DNA of 64,000 nt from Micromonospora musae. GTDB lineage: Bacteria; Actinomycetota; Actinomycetes; Mycobacteriales; Micromonosporaceae. Below, one piece after another: positions 1-10,245 of this stretch (positions within the stretch are counted from its first letter, which is position 1; the number at the start of each line of letters is the position of its first letter). The position numbers and the translations under genes were made by a program. A model generated the notes under the pieces. That model ran no database searches, had not been told where the DNA came from, and worked only from the letters and a program-made list of their open reading frames with translations. The stretch is taken from the NCBI RefSeq assembly GCF_003626635.1, contig NZ_RAZT01000023.1, positions 22,329 through 86,328 of the forward strand, in the 5' to 3' direction.

Positions 1-97
1 GACGACCGACTGTCCGGCGAACAGACTGGTCTGCCCACAAACACGAAAGGTCCCGCGCATCCGCCAGGAACGGCCGGACGTAGCGGGACCAGGAACG

Positions 98-169
98 GGT
101 TTCGCCGGAGCCCGACCCGCGGAGGGATCAAGCCTGACCGCCCGGAGCGGGTCGGGCTCCGGCGAAACC
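98..169 (-). terminator. Long perfect inverted repeat, probable operon terminator
   Basis: The two arms are a perfect 23-bp inverted repeat (98-120 and 147-169) around a 26-base loop. It lies about 40 bases past the stop of the DUF4383 gene, which ends the minus-strand tatD-to-DUF4383 operon. A second, weaker 8-bp stem follows (49-56 with 83-90). There is no U-run, as is usual for actinobacterial terminators. A 23-bp perfect stem is longer than most terminators, so a REP-type element is an alternative. Confidence 0.6.
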
Positions 170-207
170 AGAAGCGCAAGCAGAGAGGCAGCAGCGCGAC
201 CAGAAGA

Positions 208-663
208 TCAGAGCACCAGGCGGGCCTTCTGCCACGCCTCCTGCTCCTCGTCGGTACCGACCTTGCCGTACATGCCGGCGACGAGCAGCACCAGGCTGGC
301 CGCCATGAAGACGATGACGGTCGGGATGTTGAAGTTGAAGAAGTTCGCGTCGGTCCGGATGAAGGCGAGGCCGCCGAGGCTGACGATCATCATCAGGTAC
401 GCCAGCCACTGGTCGATCACCACGTCGATGTTGCGGCCGAGCGCGGTACCGGCCAGCACGATCAGCCCGAGCACGATGCTGACCAGCGAGAACCCGAGGT
501 TCGTGCCCTGGCCGAGGACCTGGGTGCCGTCCTGGGCGAAGAGCTCGTCGCCGGCGCTCGTGATCACGCCGAGCGCACCGAAGACCACCAGGTACAGACC
601 GGTCAGCCCGCCGATCGCCCGGTAGATCGGCCGCGCGGGGTGGTTGACGGGGGTATGGGCCAT
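208..663 (-). CDS. DUF4383 family four-helix membrane protein
   Basis: A 151-residue integral membrane protein with four predicted helices, near residues 16-37, 57-77, 88-103 and 115-133, and a short charged C-terminus. The length and helix layout fit the DUF4383 family, which is widespread in actinobacteria and has no established function. An upstream in-frame start exists, but the ATG that yields MAHTP fits the family better and places the first helix near the N-terminus. It is the last gene of the minus-strand run that begins with tatD and follows the ABC-F gene by about 140 bases. The role is unknown; it could simply be co-transcribed. Confidence 0.7.
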   Translation of the reverse strand: MAHTPVNHPARPIYRAIGGLTGLYLVVFGALGVITSAGDELFAQDGTQVLGQGTNLGFSLVSIVLGLIVLAGTALGRNIDVVIDQWLAYLMMIVSLGGLAFIRTDANFFNFNIPTVIVFMAASLVLLVAGMYGKVGTDEEQEAWQKARLVL

Positions 664-800
664 GTCTGAGTCTCCAACGCCGTTCGGGTGAGGGTCGACG
701 ACGATTGTCCCGCACGTCGGAGTGTGACGCGGCACACGGGGGCCCACCTGGGGTGGCGGCCACCGGCCGGGCCGCCACCGTCGATGGCGGAGCGGCCGGT

Positions 801-2606
<1,806 letters not shown>

Positions 2607-2734
2607 GACCTACCTTTCATGATCAAGGCGTCCGGTGCCGGCGGGCACGGGACGCCTGGCCCTCCAGCGTACGCGGCGCTCGGGGCGCGGCAGGCTCCGC
2701 GGCGGCCCGACGGGTCTCGGGGTGGTGGCGGGCG

Positions 2735-3685
2735 TCAGACGATCCGCGCGCCGGCTACCGGGCCGTGGGCCACCCGGACCTCACGGCACACCTCGGCCGC
2801 GGTGAGTTCGGCGGCGATCCGCTCGGCTCGCGCGCCGTTCTCGGCGAGGAAGACGCAGGTCGGTCCGGATCCGGAGACGAGGCCGGCGAGCGCACCGGCC
2901 GCCTCGCCCGCCTTGAGCGTCTCGGCGAGGGCGGGGCGCATGGCGAGGGCGGCGTCCTGCAGGTCGTTGCCGAGCGTCGCGGCGAGCACCCGCGGGTCCC
3001 GCTGGCGCAGCGCGGCGAGCAGCGCGTCGGTGGCGCCGAGCGGCGGGCCGGCGGTGCCGGCCTCGCGGAGCCGGTCCAGTTCCCGGTAGGCGGCCGGAGT
3101 GGAGAGACCGCCGTCCGCGATGGCGACGACCCAGTACCAGGAGGTCGGGCGGGCCAGCACCGGGCTGACCGCCTCGCCGCGCCCGGTGCCCAGCGCCGTG
3201 CCGCCGTGGATCAGGAACGGCACGTCCGAACCGAGGTCGGCGGCGATCCCGGCCAGCTCGTCACGGGTGAGCCCGGTGCCCCAGAGTGCGTCGCAGGCCA
3301 CGAGGGTGGCCGCCGCGTCGGCGCTGCCGCCGGCCAGACCGCCGGCGAGGGGGATCTGCTTGCGCAGGTGCAGCCGGGCGTGCGGGAGCACGCCCGCGTA
3401 CCCGGCGAGCGCGTGGGCGGCCCGCATCACCAGGTTGGAGTCGTCCAGGGCCAGCTCGCCGGTGCCCTCGCCCTCCATGGTGAGGGTGAGGGTGTCGCCG
3501 CGGCGGGCGGTCAGCTCGTCGTAGATGGAGATCGCGTGGTAGACGGTGTTCAGCTCGTGGTAGCCGTCACGGCGCAACGGGCCCACGCCCAGGTGCAGGT
3601 TGACCTTGGCGGGCACCCGGACCTTCACCGGGCCCATGGCCCCGCGCCGCTCGTCCTCGCCGTCCGGTCGCCAGGCCTCGGTCAC
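2735..3685 (-). CDS. ispE: 4-diphosphocytidyl-2-C-methyl-D-erythritol kinase (IspE)
   Basis: This GHMP-family kinase phosphorylates the 2-hydroxyl of CDP-methylerythritol in the MEP route to isoprenoid precursors, in the cytoplasm. The N-terminal substrate motif is PAKVNLHLGVG followed by RRDGYHEL, and the ATP-binding loop is PLAGGLAGGSADAAATL. At 316 residues it is of normal length. The GTG start used here overlaps the stop of the short Uma2-like remnant upstream (GTGA). An internal ATG 16 codons later (MGPVKV) is the alternative and aligns better with the family core. It belongs to the tatD-rsmA-ispE-ABC-F operon. Confidence 0.95.
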   Translation of the reverse strand: MTEAWRPDGEDERRGAMGPVKVRVPAKVNLHLGVGPLRRDGYHELNTVYHAISIYDELTARRGDTLTLTMEGEGTGELALDDSNLVMRAAHALAGYAGVLPHARLHLRKQIPLAGGLAGGSADAAATLVACDALWGTGLTRDELAGIAADLGSDVPFLIHGGTALGTGRGEAVSPVLARPTSWYWVVAIADGGLSTPAAYRELDRLREAGTAGPPLGATDALLAALRQRDPRVLAATLGNDLQDAALAMRPALAETLKAGEAAGALAGLVSGSGPTCVFLAENGARAERIAAELTAAEVCREVRVAHGPVAGARIV

Positions 3686-3849
3686 GGGGCGATGTCCCGC
3701 AGGCTCGGACGGATGTCGAACGGCTTCTCCACGATCAGCTCCTCGGCAGCGTCGGCGACCGGCTGGTACCGGCCGTCGACCAGGTCGTACGCGTAGACGT
3801 GCAACGGATCCTGCTCGATCCTCGAGTGGTGCGGCAGGCCGGCGGGCAC
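3682..3849 (-). pseudogene. Uma2-like C-terminal remnant or tiny gene between rsmA and ispE
   Basis: The reading frame upstream of ispE encodes about 55 residues, including DPLHVYAYDLVDGRYQP and VEKPFDIRPSL. These match the C-terminal strand and tail typical of Uma2 (DUF820) restriction-like proteins, which are normally about 190 residues. The nuclease core is absent because the rsmA stop lies immediately upstream. A GTG could still start a 55-residue peptide. The stop codon overlaps the ispE GTG, so the fragment may persist because it couples ispE translation. It is best read as a decayed gene. Confidence 0.55.
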
Positions 3850-3859
3850 GGCGCCCAGC

Positions 3860-4729
3860 CTACTGCCCGGCGCCTGCGGCGGCCGGAGCCGACGCGGCGA
3901 TGGCGGCGAACTGCTCGACGGTGAGCGCCTCGCCCCGCGCCCCGGGATCGACGCCCGCGGCGGTGAGCGCGGCGGCGGCCCGGTCGGCGCCGCCGGCCCA
4001 GCCCGCGAGGGCGGCGCGCAGGGTCTTGCGCCGCTGGGCGAAGGCCGCGTCGACCACGGCGAAGACCCGTTCGCGGGTCACGTCGGCCCGGGGCGGTTCG
4101 CGCCGGGTGAAGCCGACCAGGCCGGAGTCGACGTTCGGCACGGGCCAGAAGACGTTCGGCGGGACCCGACCGGCCGCCCGGGCCCGCGCGTACCAGGCGA
4201 GTTTGACCGACGGGATGCCGTACACCTTGGAGCCGGGGCCGGCGACCAACCGGTCGGCGACCTCCTTCTGCACCATCACCAGGCCGTGCCGCAGCCCGGG
4301 CAGCTCGGCGAGCAGGTGCAGCACCACGGGCACGGCGACGTTGTAGGGCAGGTTCGCCACCAGCGCGGTGGGGGCCGGGTCGCCGAGGTCGGCGGCGGTG
4401 ACACGCAGCGCGTCCGCGTGGTGCACGGTGAGCCGGGCGGCGTCCGCTCCGGCGTGCCGGGCGGCGGTCTCCGGTAGCGCGCCGGCCAGCACCGGGTCGA
4501 TCTCGACGACGTGTACGTGCGCGGCGACCGGGAGCAGGGCCAGGGTGAGCGAGCCGAGCCCGGGGCCGACCTCCAGCGCCACGTCGTCGGGCGCGAGCCC
4601 GGCGGTGCTGACGATCTTCCGCACGGTGTTCGGATCGTGCACGAAGTTCTGCCCGAGCTTCTTCGTCGGGGCGACACCGAGCCGGGCGGCCAGGTCCCGG
4701 ATCTCCGCCGGGCCGAGGAGACCGCTCAT
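3860..4729 (-). CDS. rsmA: 16S rRNA dimethyladenosine transferase RsmA (KsgA)
   Basis: Dimethylates the two adjacent adenosines (A1518 and A1519, E. coli numbering) near the 3' end of 16S rRNA, using SAM, late in 30S assembly. Family motifs are KKLGQNFVHDPNTVRKIV at the N-terminus, the SAM loop EVGPGLGSLT, the acidic VVEIDP and the catalytic NLPY (VANLPYNVAVP). The start giving MSGLLGPAEIRDLAARLG yields 289 residues, normal for actinobacteria. An upstream in-frame ATG would add 14 residues. It lies about 70 bases after tatD. The resuscitation-promoting-factor gene often found between these two in relatives is absent. Confidence 0.95.
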   Translation of the reverse strand: MSGLLGPAEIRDLAARLGVAPTKKLGQNFVHDPNTVRKIVSTAGLAPDDVALEVGPGLGSLTLALLPVAAHVHVVEIDPVLAGALPETAARHAGADAARLTVHHADALRVTAADLGDPAPTALVANLPYNVAVPVVLHLLAELPGLRHGLVMVQKEVADRLVAGPGSKVYGIPSVKLAWYARARAAGRVPPNVFWPVPNVDSGLVGFTRREPPRADVTRERVFAVVDAAFAQRRKTLRAALAGWAGGADRAAAALTAAGVDPGARGEALTVEQFAAIAASAPAAAGAGQ

Positions 4730-4802
4730 GGGCAGCAGCGTAGGGGGCGCGGCCGGGCGCTCCGGAAGCACCCCGGGTCGCAGCTCTGCTCCGGCACGGA
4801 GC

Positions 4803-5711
4803 TCACCACGGGCCGAAGACCCGGTCGCCGGTGGCGGAGATCGCGGCGCAGAGCTCGTCCAGGTCGGCGCCGGTCGACGCGGCGAGCGCCCGGACGGTCA
4901 GCGGGATGAGGTACGACGCGTTCGGGCGGCCGCGGTGCGGCGTGGGGGTGAGGTACGGGGCGTCGGTCTCCACGAGGATCTGGTCGAGTGGGGTCGACGC
5001 GGCGGCCTCGCGCAGCGCCGCGGCACTGGCGAAGGTGACCGTCCCGGCGAAGCTGAGGAGGTAGCCGCGGCGTACGCACTCCTCGGCGAACTCGGCGTCG
5101 CCGGAGAAGCAGTGCAGCACCACGGTCTCCGGCGCTCCCTCGTCGTCGAGGATGCGCAGCACGTCGGAGTGCGCGTCCCGGTCGTGGATGACGAGCGCCT
5201 TGCCGTACCGCTTGGCGATGGCAATGTGCGCCCGGAAGCTCTCTTCCTGGGCGGCGCGCCCCTCGTCGCCGGTGCGGAAGAAGTCCATTCCGGTCTCGCC
5301 GACGCCCCGGACCCGGTCGTGGGCGGCGAGCGCCTCGATCTCGCGCAGCGCCTCGTCCAGGTCGGGGAGGCGGGGGGCGTCGTTGGGGTGCAGCGCCACG
5401 GTCGCCACCACCGCCGGATACCGCTGCGCGGTCTCCACCCCCCAGCGGGAGGAGGGAACGTCCACTCCGACCTGCACCAGACGGTCCACCCCGACCCGGT
5501 TGGCCACCTCGATGGCCGTTCCGATCGGGTCGTCCGAGGGGCCGCCGCCGGGAACACCCGCCTCACTGACCGTTATGTCCAGATGAGTGTGGCTGTCGAG
5601 CACCGGACGGGGCAGCGGTTGCGGGGCAGGCGGGAACTCTCCGGCCCGGCGGGCGGCACGGGCGCTGCGGGACTCGCTTGCGTCGATCGGCTGTTCGGTT
5701 GGCTGGCTCAT
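4803..5711 (-). CDS. tatD: TatD family metal-dependent deoxyribonuclease
   Basis: A 302-residue TIM-barrel hydrolase of the TatD/YcfH family, cytoplasmic exonucleases linked to DNA repair and turnover. Metal-binding motifs are in order: DSHTHLD, VGETGMDFF, VIHDRDAHSD, VLHCFSG and VETDAPYLTP. An N-terminal extension of roughly 40 residues precedes the first motif. The start chosen gives MSQPTEQ; a much longer upstream extension in the same frame looks like non-coding sequence. It is the first gene of the minus-strand operon through ispE, and about 200 bases of divergent promoter region separate it from the plus-strand gene at 5909. Confidence 0.9.
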   Translation of the reverse strand: MSQPTEQPIDASESRSARAARRAGEFPPAPQPLPRPVLDSHTHLDITVSEAGVPGGGPSDDPIGTAIEVANRVGVDRLVQVGVDVPSSRWGVETAQRYPAVVATVALHPNDAPRLPDLDEALREIEALAAHDRVRGVGETGMDFFRTGDEGRAAQEESFRAHIAIAKRYGKALVIHDRDAHSDVLRILDDEGAPETVVLHCFSGDAEFAEECVRRGYLLSFAGTVTFASAAALREAAASTPLDQILVETDAPYLTPTPHRGRPNASYLIPLTVRALAASTGADLDELCAAISATGDRVFGPW

Positions 5712-5908
5712 CACCCAAAGGATCACACACCGAGCCGGTCCACCCGCCCGCCACCTGCTGTTCACCTCGATTACCGAGGGCGATTCTACGGTCGCCCGGT
5801 GAGCGAGCGGAACGCAGCGAACCACTGGGAACAGCCGCGTGGCGCTCGCGCCGACGCGCAGCGGCGACGCGAGTGGGTAGATCGCGGGTACGACGGCACG
5901 GTGATCCG

Positions 5909-7156
5909 ATGAGCGTCGCGCCACAGACCAGCGGCGAGGCCGACGGGCGTACCGGACTGCGGGTCACGTACGGCGGAGGTGTCTACCCCGCGGAGGAGAT
6001 CGCCCGGGGCGCGGCGTACGAGTTGTTCAGCGCCGACGAGGTGCCGGGGTTCGAGTGGGCGCCCCGACCCGGCACGGCCCTGCCCTGGCGCCGGTTCGTA
6101 CACGTCACCGAGGTGGCCGCGGTGCACGGCGGGAACGAGCCGCCGGAGGAGCCGGAGCCGGCGCTCATGATGCCGGCGCACCGGGAGCGGGGCTGGGCGT
6201 ACGTGCACCAGCTCAGTCAGCGGCCGGACGCCGCCGGCGACCCGGTGCTCGGCGTGGTGCGCGGGTCGGCGACCCTCCGGCGGGGCACCCGGATGGTGAA
6301 GATGCTCTCCGCCCGGCAGCTCGCCGGGTACGTGCGCGGGTGGCTGCCGCACGGCTTCTGCTACCGGGAACACGACGTGGCGCACCTGCGTACGCCCGCC
6401 ACGGCGTCACTGCTGCGCACCGACGGCGACGCGGACCGGGACGGGGTGGAGGTGGCGTACGCGCTGCGCTGGCGGGCCTCCGACCCGGGCGACTACGACG
6501 TCCCGGTGGGCGAGGCGCACCGCGGGCTGACCACGCTGCCGCCACGGGACCGGCTGGGTCCTCCGGTGCTCGGCACCGGTTTCGTGCCCAGCAACAGCCA
6601 GCTGATCCCCGAGTTCGTCACCCGGGACTTCGCCGACCTGCCGATGCCGGCGAACGCCAGCCTGCTCGCCTACCCGACGGAGGGCGTCGAGGTGGTGTTG
6701 TACACCTACCAGGCGGAGCAGCGCGGCTGGCTGCGGATGGTCGGGCCACAGTGGCGGCACCTGCTCGCCGCGGTGCCGGGGATCTCCCCCGACCAGGAGT
6801 ACCTGCCCGTCGGTGAGGCTCCCCGCTCCACCCACCTGGTCGGGGCGTACGGCGGGAACGAGTACGAGGCCGTCGCCGACCTGCCCGGCGGGTTCCGGGT
6901 GCTGGCGATGACCCGGGCGGCCCGCTACCCGGTCGAGGCGGCGGCCCGCCGACTGCGGATCGGTCAGTGGCGGGGCGTGCCCTGCGTCGTGCTGCGGGAG
7001 GAGGCGGGCTGGCTGCGGCTGCGCCTGCGCCGGCCGGATCCGGACGCGGTGGCCAGCACCGGGGCACAGTGCCACGACCGGGGCGTGTACGAGGTCTGGG
7101 CACCGGGCCCGGAGGTGACGGACGTCCAGGTGGTGGACTTCCCGTACCACCTCTGA
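5909..7156 (+). CDS. Conserved actinobacterial protein of unknown function
   Basis: I do not recognise a domain in this 415-residue soluble protein. It is acidic to neutral, rich in Trp, Tyr, Arg and Pro, and has no signal peptide or membrane helix. Two halves carry a similar phrase (EVAAVHGGNEPP near residue 70 and LVGAYGGNEYEA near residue 315), which may mark an internal duplication. The ATG that gives MSVAPQTSGEADG was chosen over an upstream extension because coding-like composition starts there. It stands alone between tatD (divergent) and a hydrolase gene 126 bases downstream, breaking the usual metG-tatD adjacency. Confidence 0.7.
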   Translation: MSVAPQTSGEADGRTGLRVTYGGGVYPAEEIARGAAYELFSADEVPGFEWAPRPGTALPWRRFVHVTEVAAVHGGNEPPEEPEPALMMPAHRERGWAYVHQLSQRPDAAGDPVLGVVRGSATLRRGTRMVKMLSARQLAGYVRGWLPHGFCYREHDVAHLRTPATASLLRTDGDADRDGVEVAYALRWRASDPGDYDVPVGEAHRGLTTLPPRDRLGPPVLGTGFVPSNSQLIPEFVTRDFADLPMPANASLLAYPTEGVEVVLYTYQAEQRGWLRMVGPQWRHLLAAVPGISPDQEYLPVGEAPRSTHLVGAYGGNEYEAVADLPGGFRVLAMTRAARYPVEAAARRLRIGQWRGVPCVVLREEAGWLRLRLRRPDPDAVASTGAQCHDRGVYEVWAPGPEVTDVQVVDFPYHL

Positions 7157-7282
7157 AGGGGACGAACGGGCGCACGGCCGGGCACGACGCCGGGCAGGGC
7201 GAGGCGGGCGGGGCATACCGGCGGAACGGACGGGAATGCGCCGGGCGAGGAGAGAACCCGAGCCCGACTTCAGGAGAAGAGC

Positions 7283-8134
7283 ATGCCGTTCATCACCGTG
7301 GGTACGGAGAACTCCGCGCCCATCGATCTGTACTACGAGGACCACGGCTCCGGCCAGCCGATCGTGCTGGTCCACGGCTTCCCGTTCAACGGGGCGACCT
7401 GGGAGAAACAGACCCTTCCACTGCTGAACGCCGGATACCGGGTGATCACCTACGACCGGCGCGGCTTCGGCAGCTCGGCGCAGCCGACCATGGGGTACGA
7501 CTACGACACCTTCGCCGCCGACCTCGACGTCCTGCTCTCCGAGCTGGACCTACGCGACGTGATCCTGGTCGGCCACTCGATGGGCACCGGCGAGGTGACC
7601 CGCTACCTCGGCGCGTACGGCTCGCAGCGGGTGAACCGGGCGATCATGCTGGCCCCGCTGGCGCCGTTCCTGGTGCAGAGCCCCGACGACCCGCAGGGCG
7701 TCGAGAAGAGCAAGTTCGACGGCTTCCAGCAGGCGATCCTGCAGGACCGGTTCGCCTTCCTCACCCAGTTCTGCAACAACTTCTTCAACTGGGACGAGAA
7801 CAAGGGGAAGCTGGTCAGCGAGGATGCGTACCGGGCGCACTGGGAGATCGGCGCGCGGGCGTCGGCGAAGGGCACCTACGACTCCGTGGACGCCTGGCTG
7901 ACCGACTTCCGGGGCGACCTGCCGCAGATCGACGTTCCGGTGTTGATCGTGCAGGGCGACAAGGACAACGTGCTGCCGTACGCGGTCACCGGCCAGCGGT
8001 TGCAGCCGATGCTCGCGGGCAGCCAGCTGGTCACCCTGAAGGGCGCGCCGCACGGCATCCCGTGGACGAACGCCGACGAGGTCAACAAGGCGATCATGGA
8101 CTTCATCGGCGCGCCGGCGATGAGCCGCGCCTGA
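7283..8134 (+). CDS. Alpha/beta hydrolase, non-heme chloroperoxidase type
   Basis: A 283-residue cytoplasmic alpha/beta-hydrolase. Near the N-terminus IVLVHGFPFNG supplies the oxyanion-hole motif. The nucleophile elbow is GHSMG, the acid lies in VLIVQGDKDNVLP and the histidine in KGAPHGIPW, so the Ser-Asp-His triad looks complete. The motif pattern and length match the esterases annotated as non-heme chloroperoxidases or perhydrolases; the natural substrate cannot be told. AGGAGAAGAGC just upstream of the ATG is a good ribosome binding site. It converges on metG across a strong hairpin at 8206-8236. Confidence 0.88.
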   Translation: MPFITVGTENSAPIDLYYEDHGSGQPIVLVHGFPFNGATWEKQTLPLLNAGYRVITYDRRGFGSSAQPTMGYDYDTFAADLDVLLSELDLRDVILVGHSMGTGEVTRYLGAYGSQRVNRAIMLAPLAPFLVQSPDDPQGVEKSKFDGFQQAILQDRFAFLTQFCNNFFNWDENKGKLVSEDAYRAHWEIGARASAKGTYDSVDAWLTDFRGDLPQIDVPVLIVQGDKDNVLPYAVTGQRLQPMLAGSQLVTLKGAPHGIPWTNADEVNKAIMDFIGAPAMSRA

Positions 8135-8170
8135 TGTCCTCCGCGGCCCGCGCCCGGTGCGGGGCGCGAG

Positions 8171-8247
8171 CCGGACACGATCGGCCCGCCAGGCCGGTCG
8201 GGTGGGGTGCGGCCCGGGGATGCCCCGGGCCGCACCGCCGTGTCCGG
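8171..8247. terminator. Bidirectional terminator between hydrolase and metG
   Basis: A perfect 14-bp stem (8206-8219 with 8223-8236) closes a 3-base loop, and an outer 8-bp stem CCGGACAC/GTGTCCGG (8171-8178 with 8240-8247) brackets it. It sits between two convergent stop codons, so it probably serves both strands. No U-run is present. Confidence 0.8.
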
Positions 8248-8281
8248 ACCGGGCCCGCCGCCGGTGCGGTGGGCTCGGTCG

Positions 8282-10084
8282 TCAGGCGCCGAGCCGGGCC
8301 AGCTCCTCGTCGACGATGGACGGGTCGAGCTTGCGGAAGACCGGCTTCGGCGCCGCGAGGGGCCGCCCCACCGTCAGCGCTACGGACTCCCAGCGCGTGC
8401 CCTGCGTGTAGTCGCCGGTGAGCACCGGGTACGCCGGCCCGCCGTCGAGGTCCTCCACCTCGGTGATCTGCGGCATCGGCGCGTGCACGCCGGTGCCGCC
8501 GAGCAGCTCGTGCACCTTCTGTGCCGAGTGCGGCAGGAACGGGGTGAGCAGCGTGTTGGCGTCGCTGACCACCTGGAGGGCGACGTGCAGGATGGTGCCC
8601 ATCCGCGGCTTGTCGGCCTCGTCCTTGAGCTTCCACGGGGCCTGGTCGGAGAGGTACTTGTTCGCCTCGGCGACCACCTTCATCGCCTCGCCGATCGCCT
8701 GCTTCTGCCGGTGCCGGCCGATAAGGTCCCCGACCACCGCGAAGCCGGCCCGGGCGGTGGCGAGCAGCGCCTCGTCGGCCTCGGTGAGGCCGGCCGGGTC
8801 GACCGGCGGGACCGCGCCGAAGTTCTTCGCCGCCATCGAGATGGAGCGGTTGACCAGGTTGCCCCAGCCGGCGACCAGCTCGTCGTTGTTGCGGCGGAGG
8901 AACTCCGCCCAGGTGAAGTCGGTGTCGTTGCTCTCCGGGCCGGCGGCCGCGATGAAGTAGCGCAGCGCGTCGGCGTCGTAGCGCTCCAGGAAGTCGCGGA
9001 CGTAGATGACCACCCGGCGGGACGAGGAGAACTTGCGCCCCTCCATCGTCAGGTACTCGCTGGAGACCACCTCGGTGGGGAGGTTGAGCCGCCCGAGCTC
9101 GCCCGGCTCGCCGTCGCGCGCCCCCTCGCCCGAGTAGCCGGCGAGGAGCGCGGGCCAGATCACCGAGTGGAAGACGATGTTGTCCTTGCCCATGAAGTAG
9201 TACGTCCGGGCGTCCTTGCCCTCCCCGTCGGTGGACCACCAGCGGCGCCACGCCTCGGGGTCGCCGGAGCGGCGGGCCCACTCGATGGAGGCGGAGAGGT
9301 AACCGATGACCGCGTCGAACCAGACGTAGATCCGCTTGTCGGACCGGTCACGCCAGCCGTCGAGCGGGATCGGCACGCCCCACTCGAGGTCCCGGGTGAT
9401 GGCGCGGGGCTGGAGGTCGTCGAGGAGGTTCTTCGAGAACCGCAGCACGTTGGGGCGCCACCCCTCGCGGGCGTCCAGCCACTGCCGGAGCACGTCCGCG
9501 AGGGCGGGCAGGTCCAGGAAGAAGTGCTCGGTCTCGACGAACTCCGGCGTCTCCCCGTTGATCTTCGACTTCGGGTTGATCAGGTCGATCGGGTCGAGCT
9601 GGTTGCCGCAGTTGTCGCACTGGTCGCCGCGGGCGCTGTCGTAGCCGCAGATGGGGCAGGTGCCCTCGATGTAGCGGTCGGGCAGCGTCCGGCCGGTGGA
9701 CGGGGAGATGGCTCCCATCGTGGTCTTCGGGACGATGTAGCCGTTGCGGTACATCCCCTCGAAGAGCTCCTGCACCACCGCGTAGTGGTTGCGGGTGGTG
9801 GTGCGGGTGAACAGGTCGTACGAGAGCCCCAGGCCGTGCAGGTCCTCGACGATCACCCGGTTGTAGCGGTCGGCCAGCTCGCGCGGGGTGACCCCCTCGG
9901 CGTCGGCCTGCACCTGGATCGGCGTGCCGTGCTCATCCGTGCCGGAGACCATGAGCACGTCGTGACCGGCCATCCGCATGTACCGGCTGAAGACGTCGGA
10001 GGGAACGCCGAAACCGGAGACGTGGCCAATGTGGCGCGGGCCGTTGGCGTACGGCCAGGCAACCGCCGCGAGAACGTGACTCAT
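8282..10084 (-). CDS. metG: Methionyl-tRNA synthetase
   Basis: Charges tRNA-Met. At 600 residues it has the class I HIGH motif within PYANGPRHIGHVSG, the zinc-binding insert CPICGY and CDNCGN, and the KMSKS-equivalent loop RKFSSSR. The C-terminus follows the anticodon-binding helical domain directly, with no dimerisation (tRNA-binding) extension, as in other actinobacterial enzymes. The ATG that gives MSHVLAAVAWPYANG is the only sensible start; the longer frame upstream is non-coding. A 10-bp inverted repeat lies 22 bases upstream in the leader. Confidence 0.97.
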   Translation of the reverse strand: MSHVLAAVAWPYANGPRHIGHVSGFGVPSDVFSRYMRMAGHDVLMVSGTDEHGTPIQVQADAEGVTPRELADRYNRVIVEDLHGLGLSYDLFTRTTTRNHYAVVQELFEGMYRNGYIVPKTTMGAISPSTGRTLPDRYIEGTCPICGYDSARGDQCDNCGNQLDPIDLINPKSKINGETPEFVETEHFFLDLPALADVLRQWLDAREGWRPNVLRFSKNLLDDLQPRAITRDLEWGVPIPLDGWRDRSDKRIYVWFDAVIGYLSASIEWARRSGDPEAWRRWWSTDGEGKDARTYYFMGKDNIVFHSVIWPALLAGYSGEGARDGEPGELGRLNLPTEVVSSEYLTMEGRKFSSSRRVVIYVRDFLERYDADALRYFIAAAGPESNDTDFTWAEFLRRNNDELVAGWGNLVNRSISMAAKNFGAVPPVDPAGLTEADEALLATARAGFAVVGDLIGRHRQKQAIGEAMKVVAEANKYLSDQAPWKLKDEADKPRMGTILHVALQVVSDANTLLTPFLPHSAQKVHELLGGTGVHAPMPQITEVEDLDGGPAYPVLTGDYTQGTRWESVALTVGRPLAAPKPVFRKLDPSIVDEELARLGA

Positions 10085-10105
10085 GACCAGCAAGCCTAAT
10101 GACCC

Positions 10106-10143
10106 GTGCCGGGCAGCTGCGAACCAATACGGGTGCCCGGCAC
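10106..10143 (-). promoter_or_regulatory. Inverted repeat in the metG leader
   Basis: A perfect 10-bp inverted repeat (GTGCCGGGCA/TGCCCGGCAC, loop 18 bases) lies 22 bases upstream of the metG start, in the short gap to the divergent membrane-protein gene. It could fold in the metG leader RNA or act as an operator for either gene. No T-box consensus is visible, so no known riboswitch class is claimed. Confidence 0.35.
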
Positions 10144-10245
10144 GTCGTCCGGGTCGGCGGACCGGCCAGACCCCCTCGACCGATGGTCCGATTTGTCGCC
10201 GACACGCGCTTTTGCTGCCGGATCGGGGCACCGGACGGGTGTGCA

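Noticed and set aside
8207..10099. Plus-strand open frame of 630 codons
   Set aside because: Antisense to metG, whose class I synthetase motifs are unambiguous; the antisense product has no recognisable domain.
10085..10245. T-box riboswitch upstream of metG
   Set aside because: No AGGGTGGNACCGCG-type antiterminator or specifier loop could be found; only a simple inverted repeat is visible.
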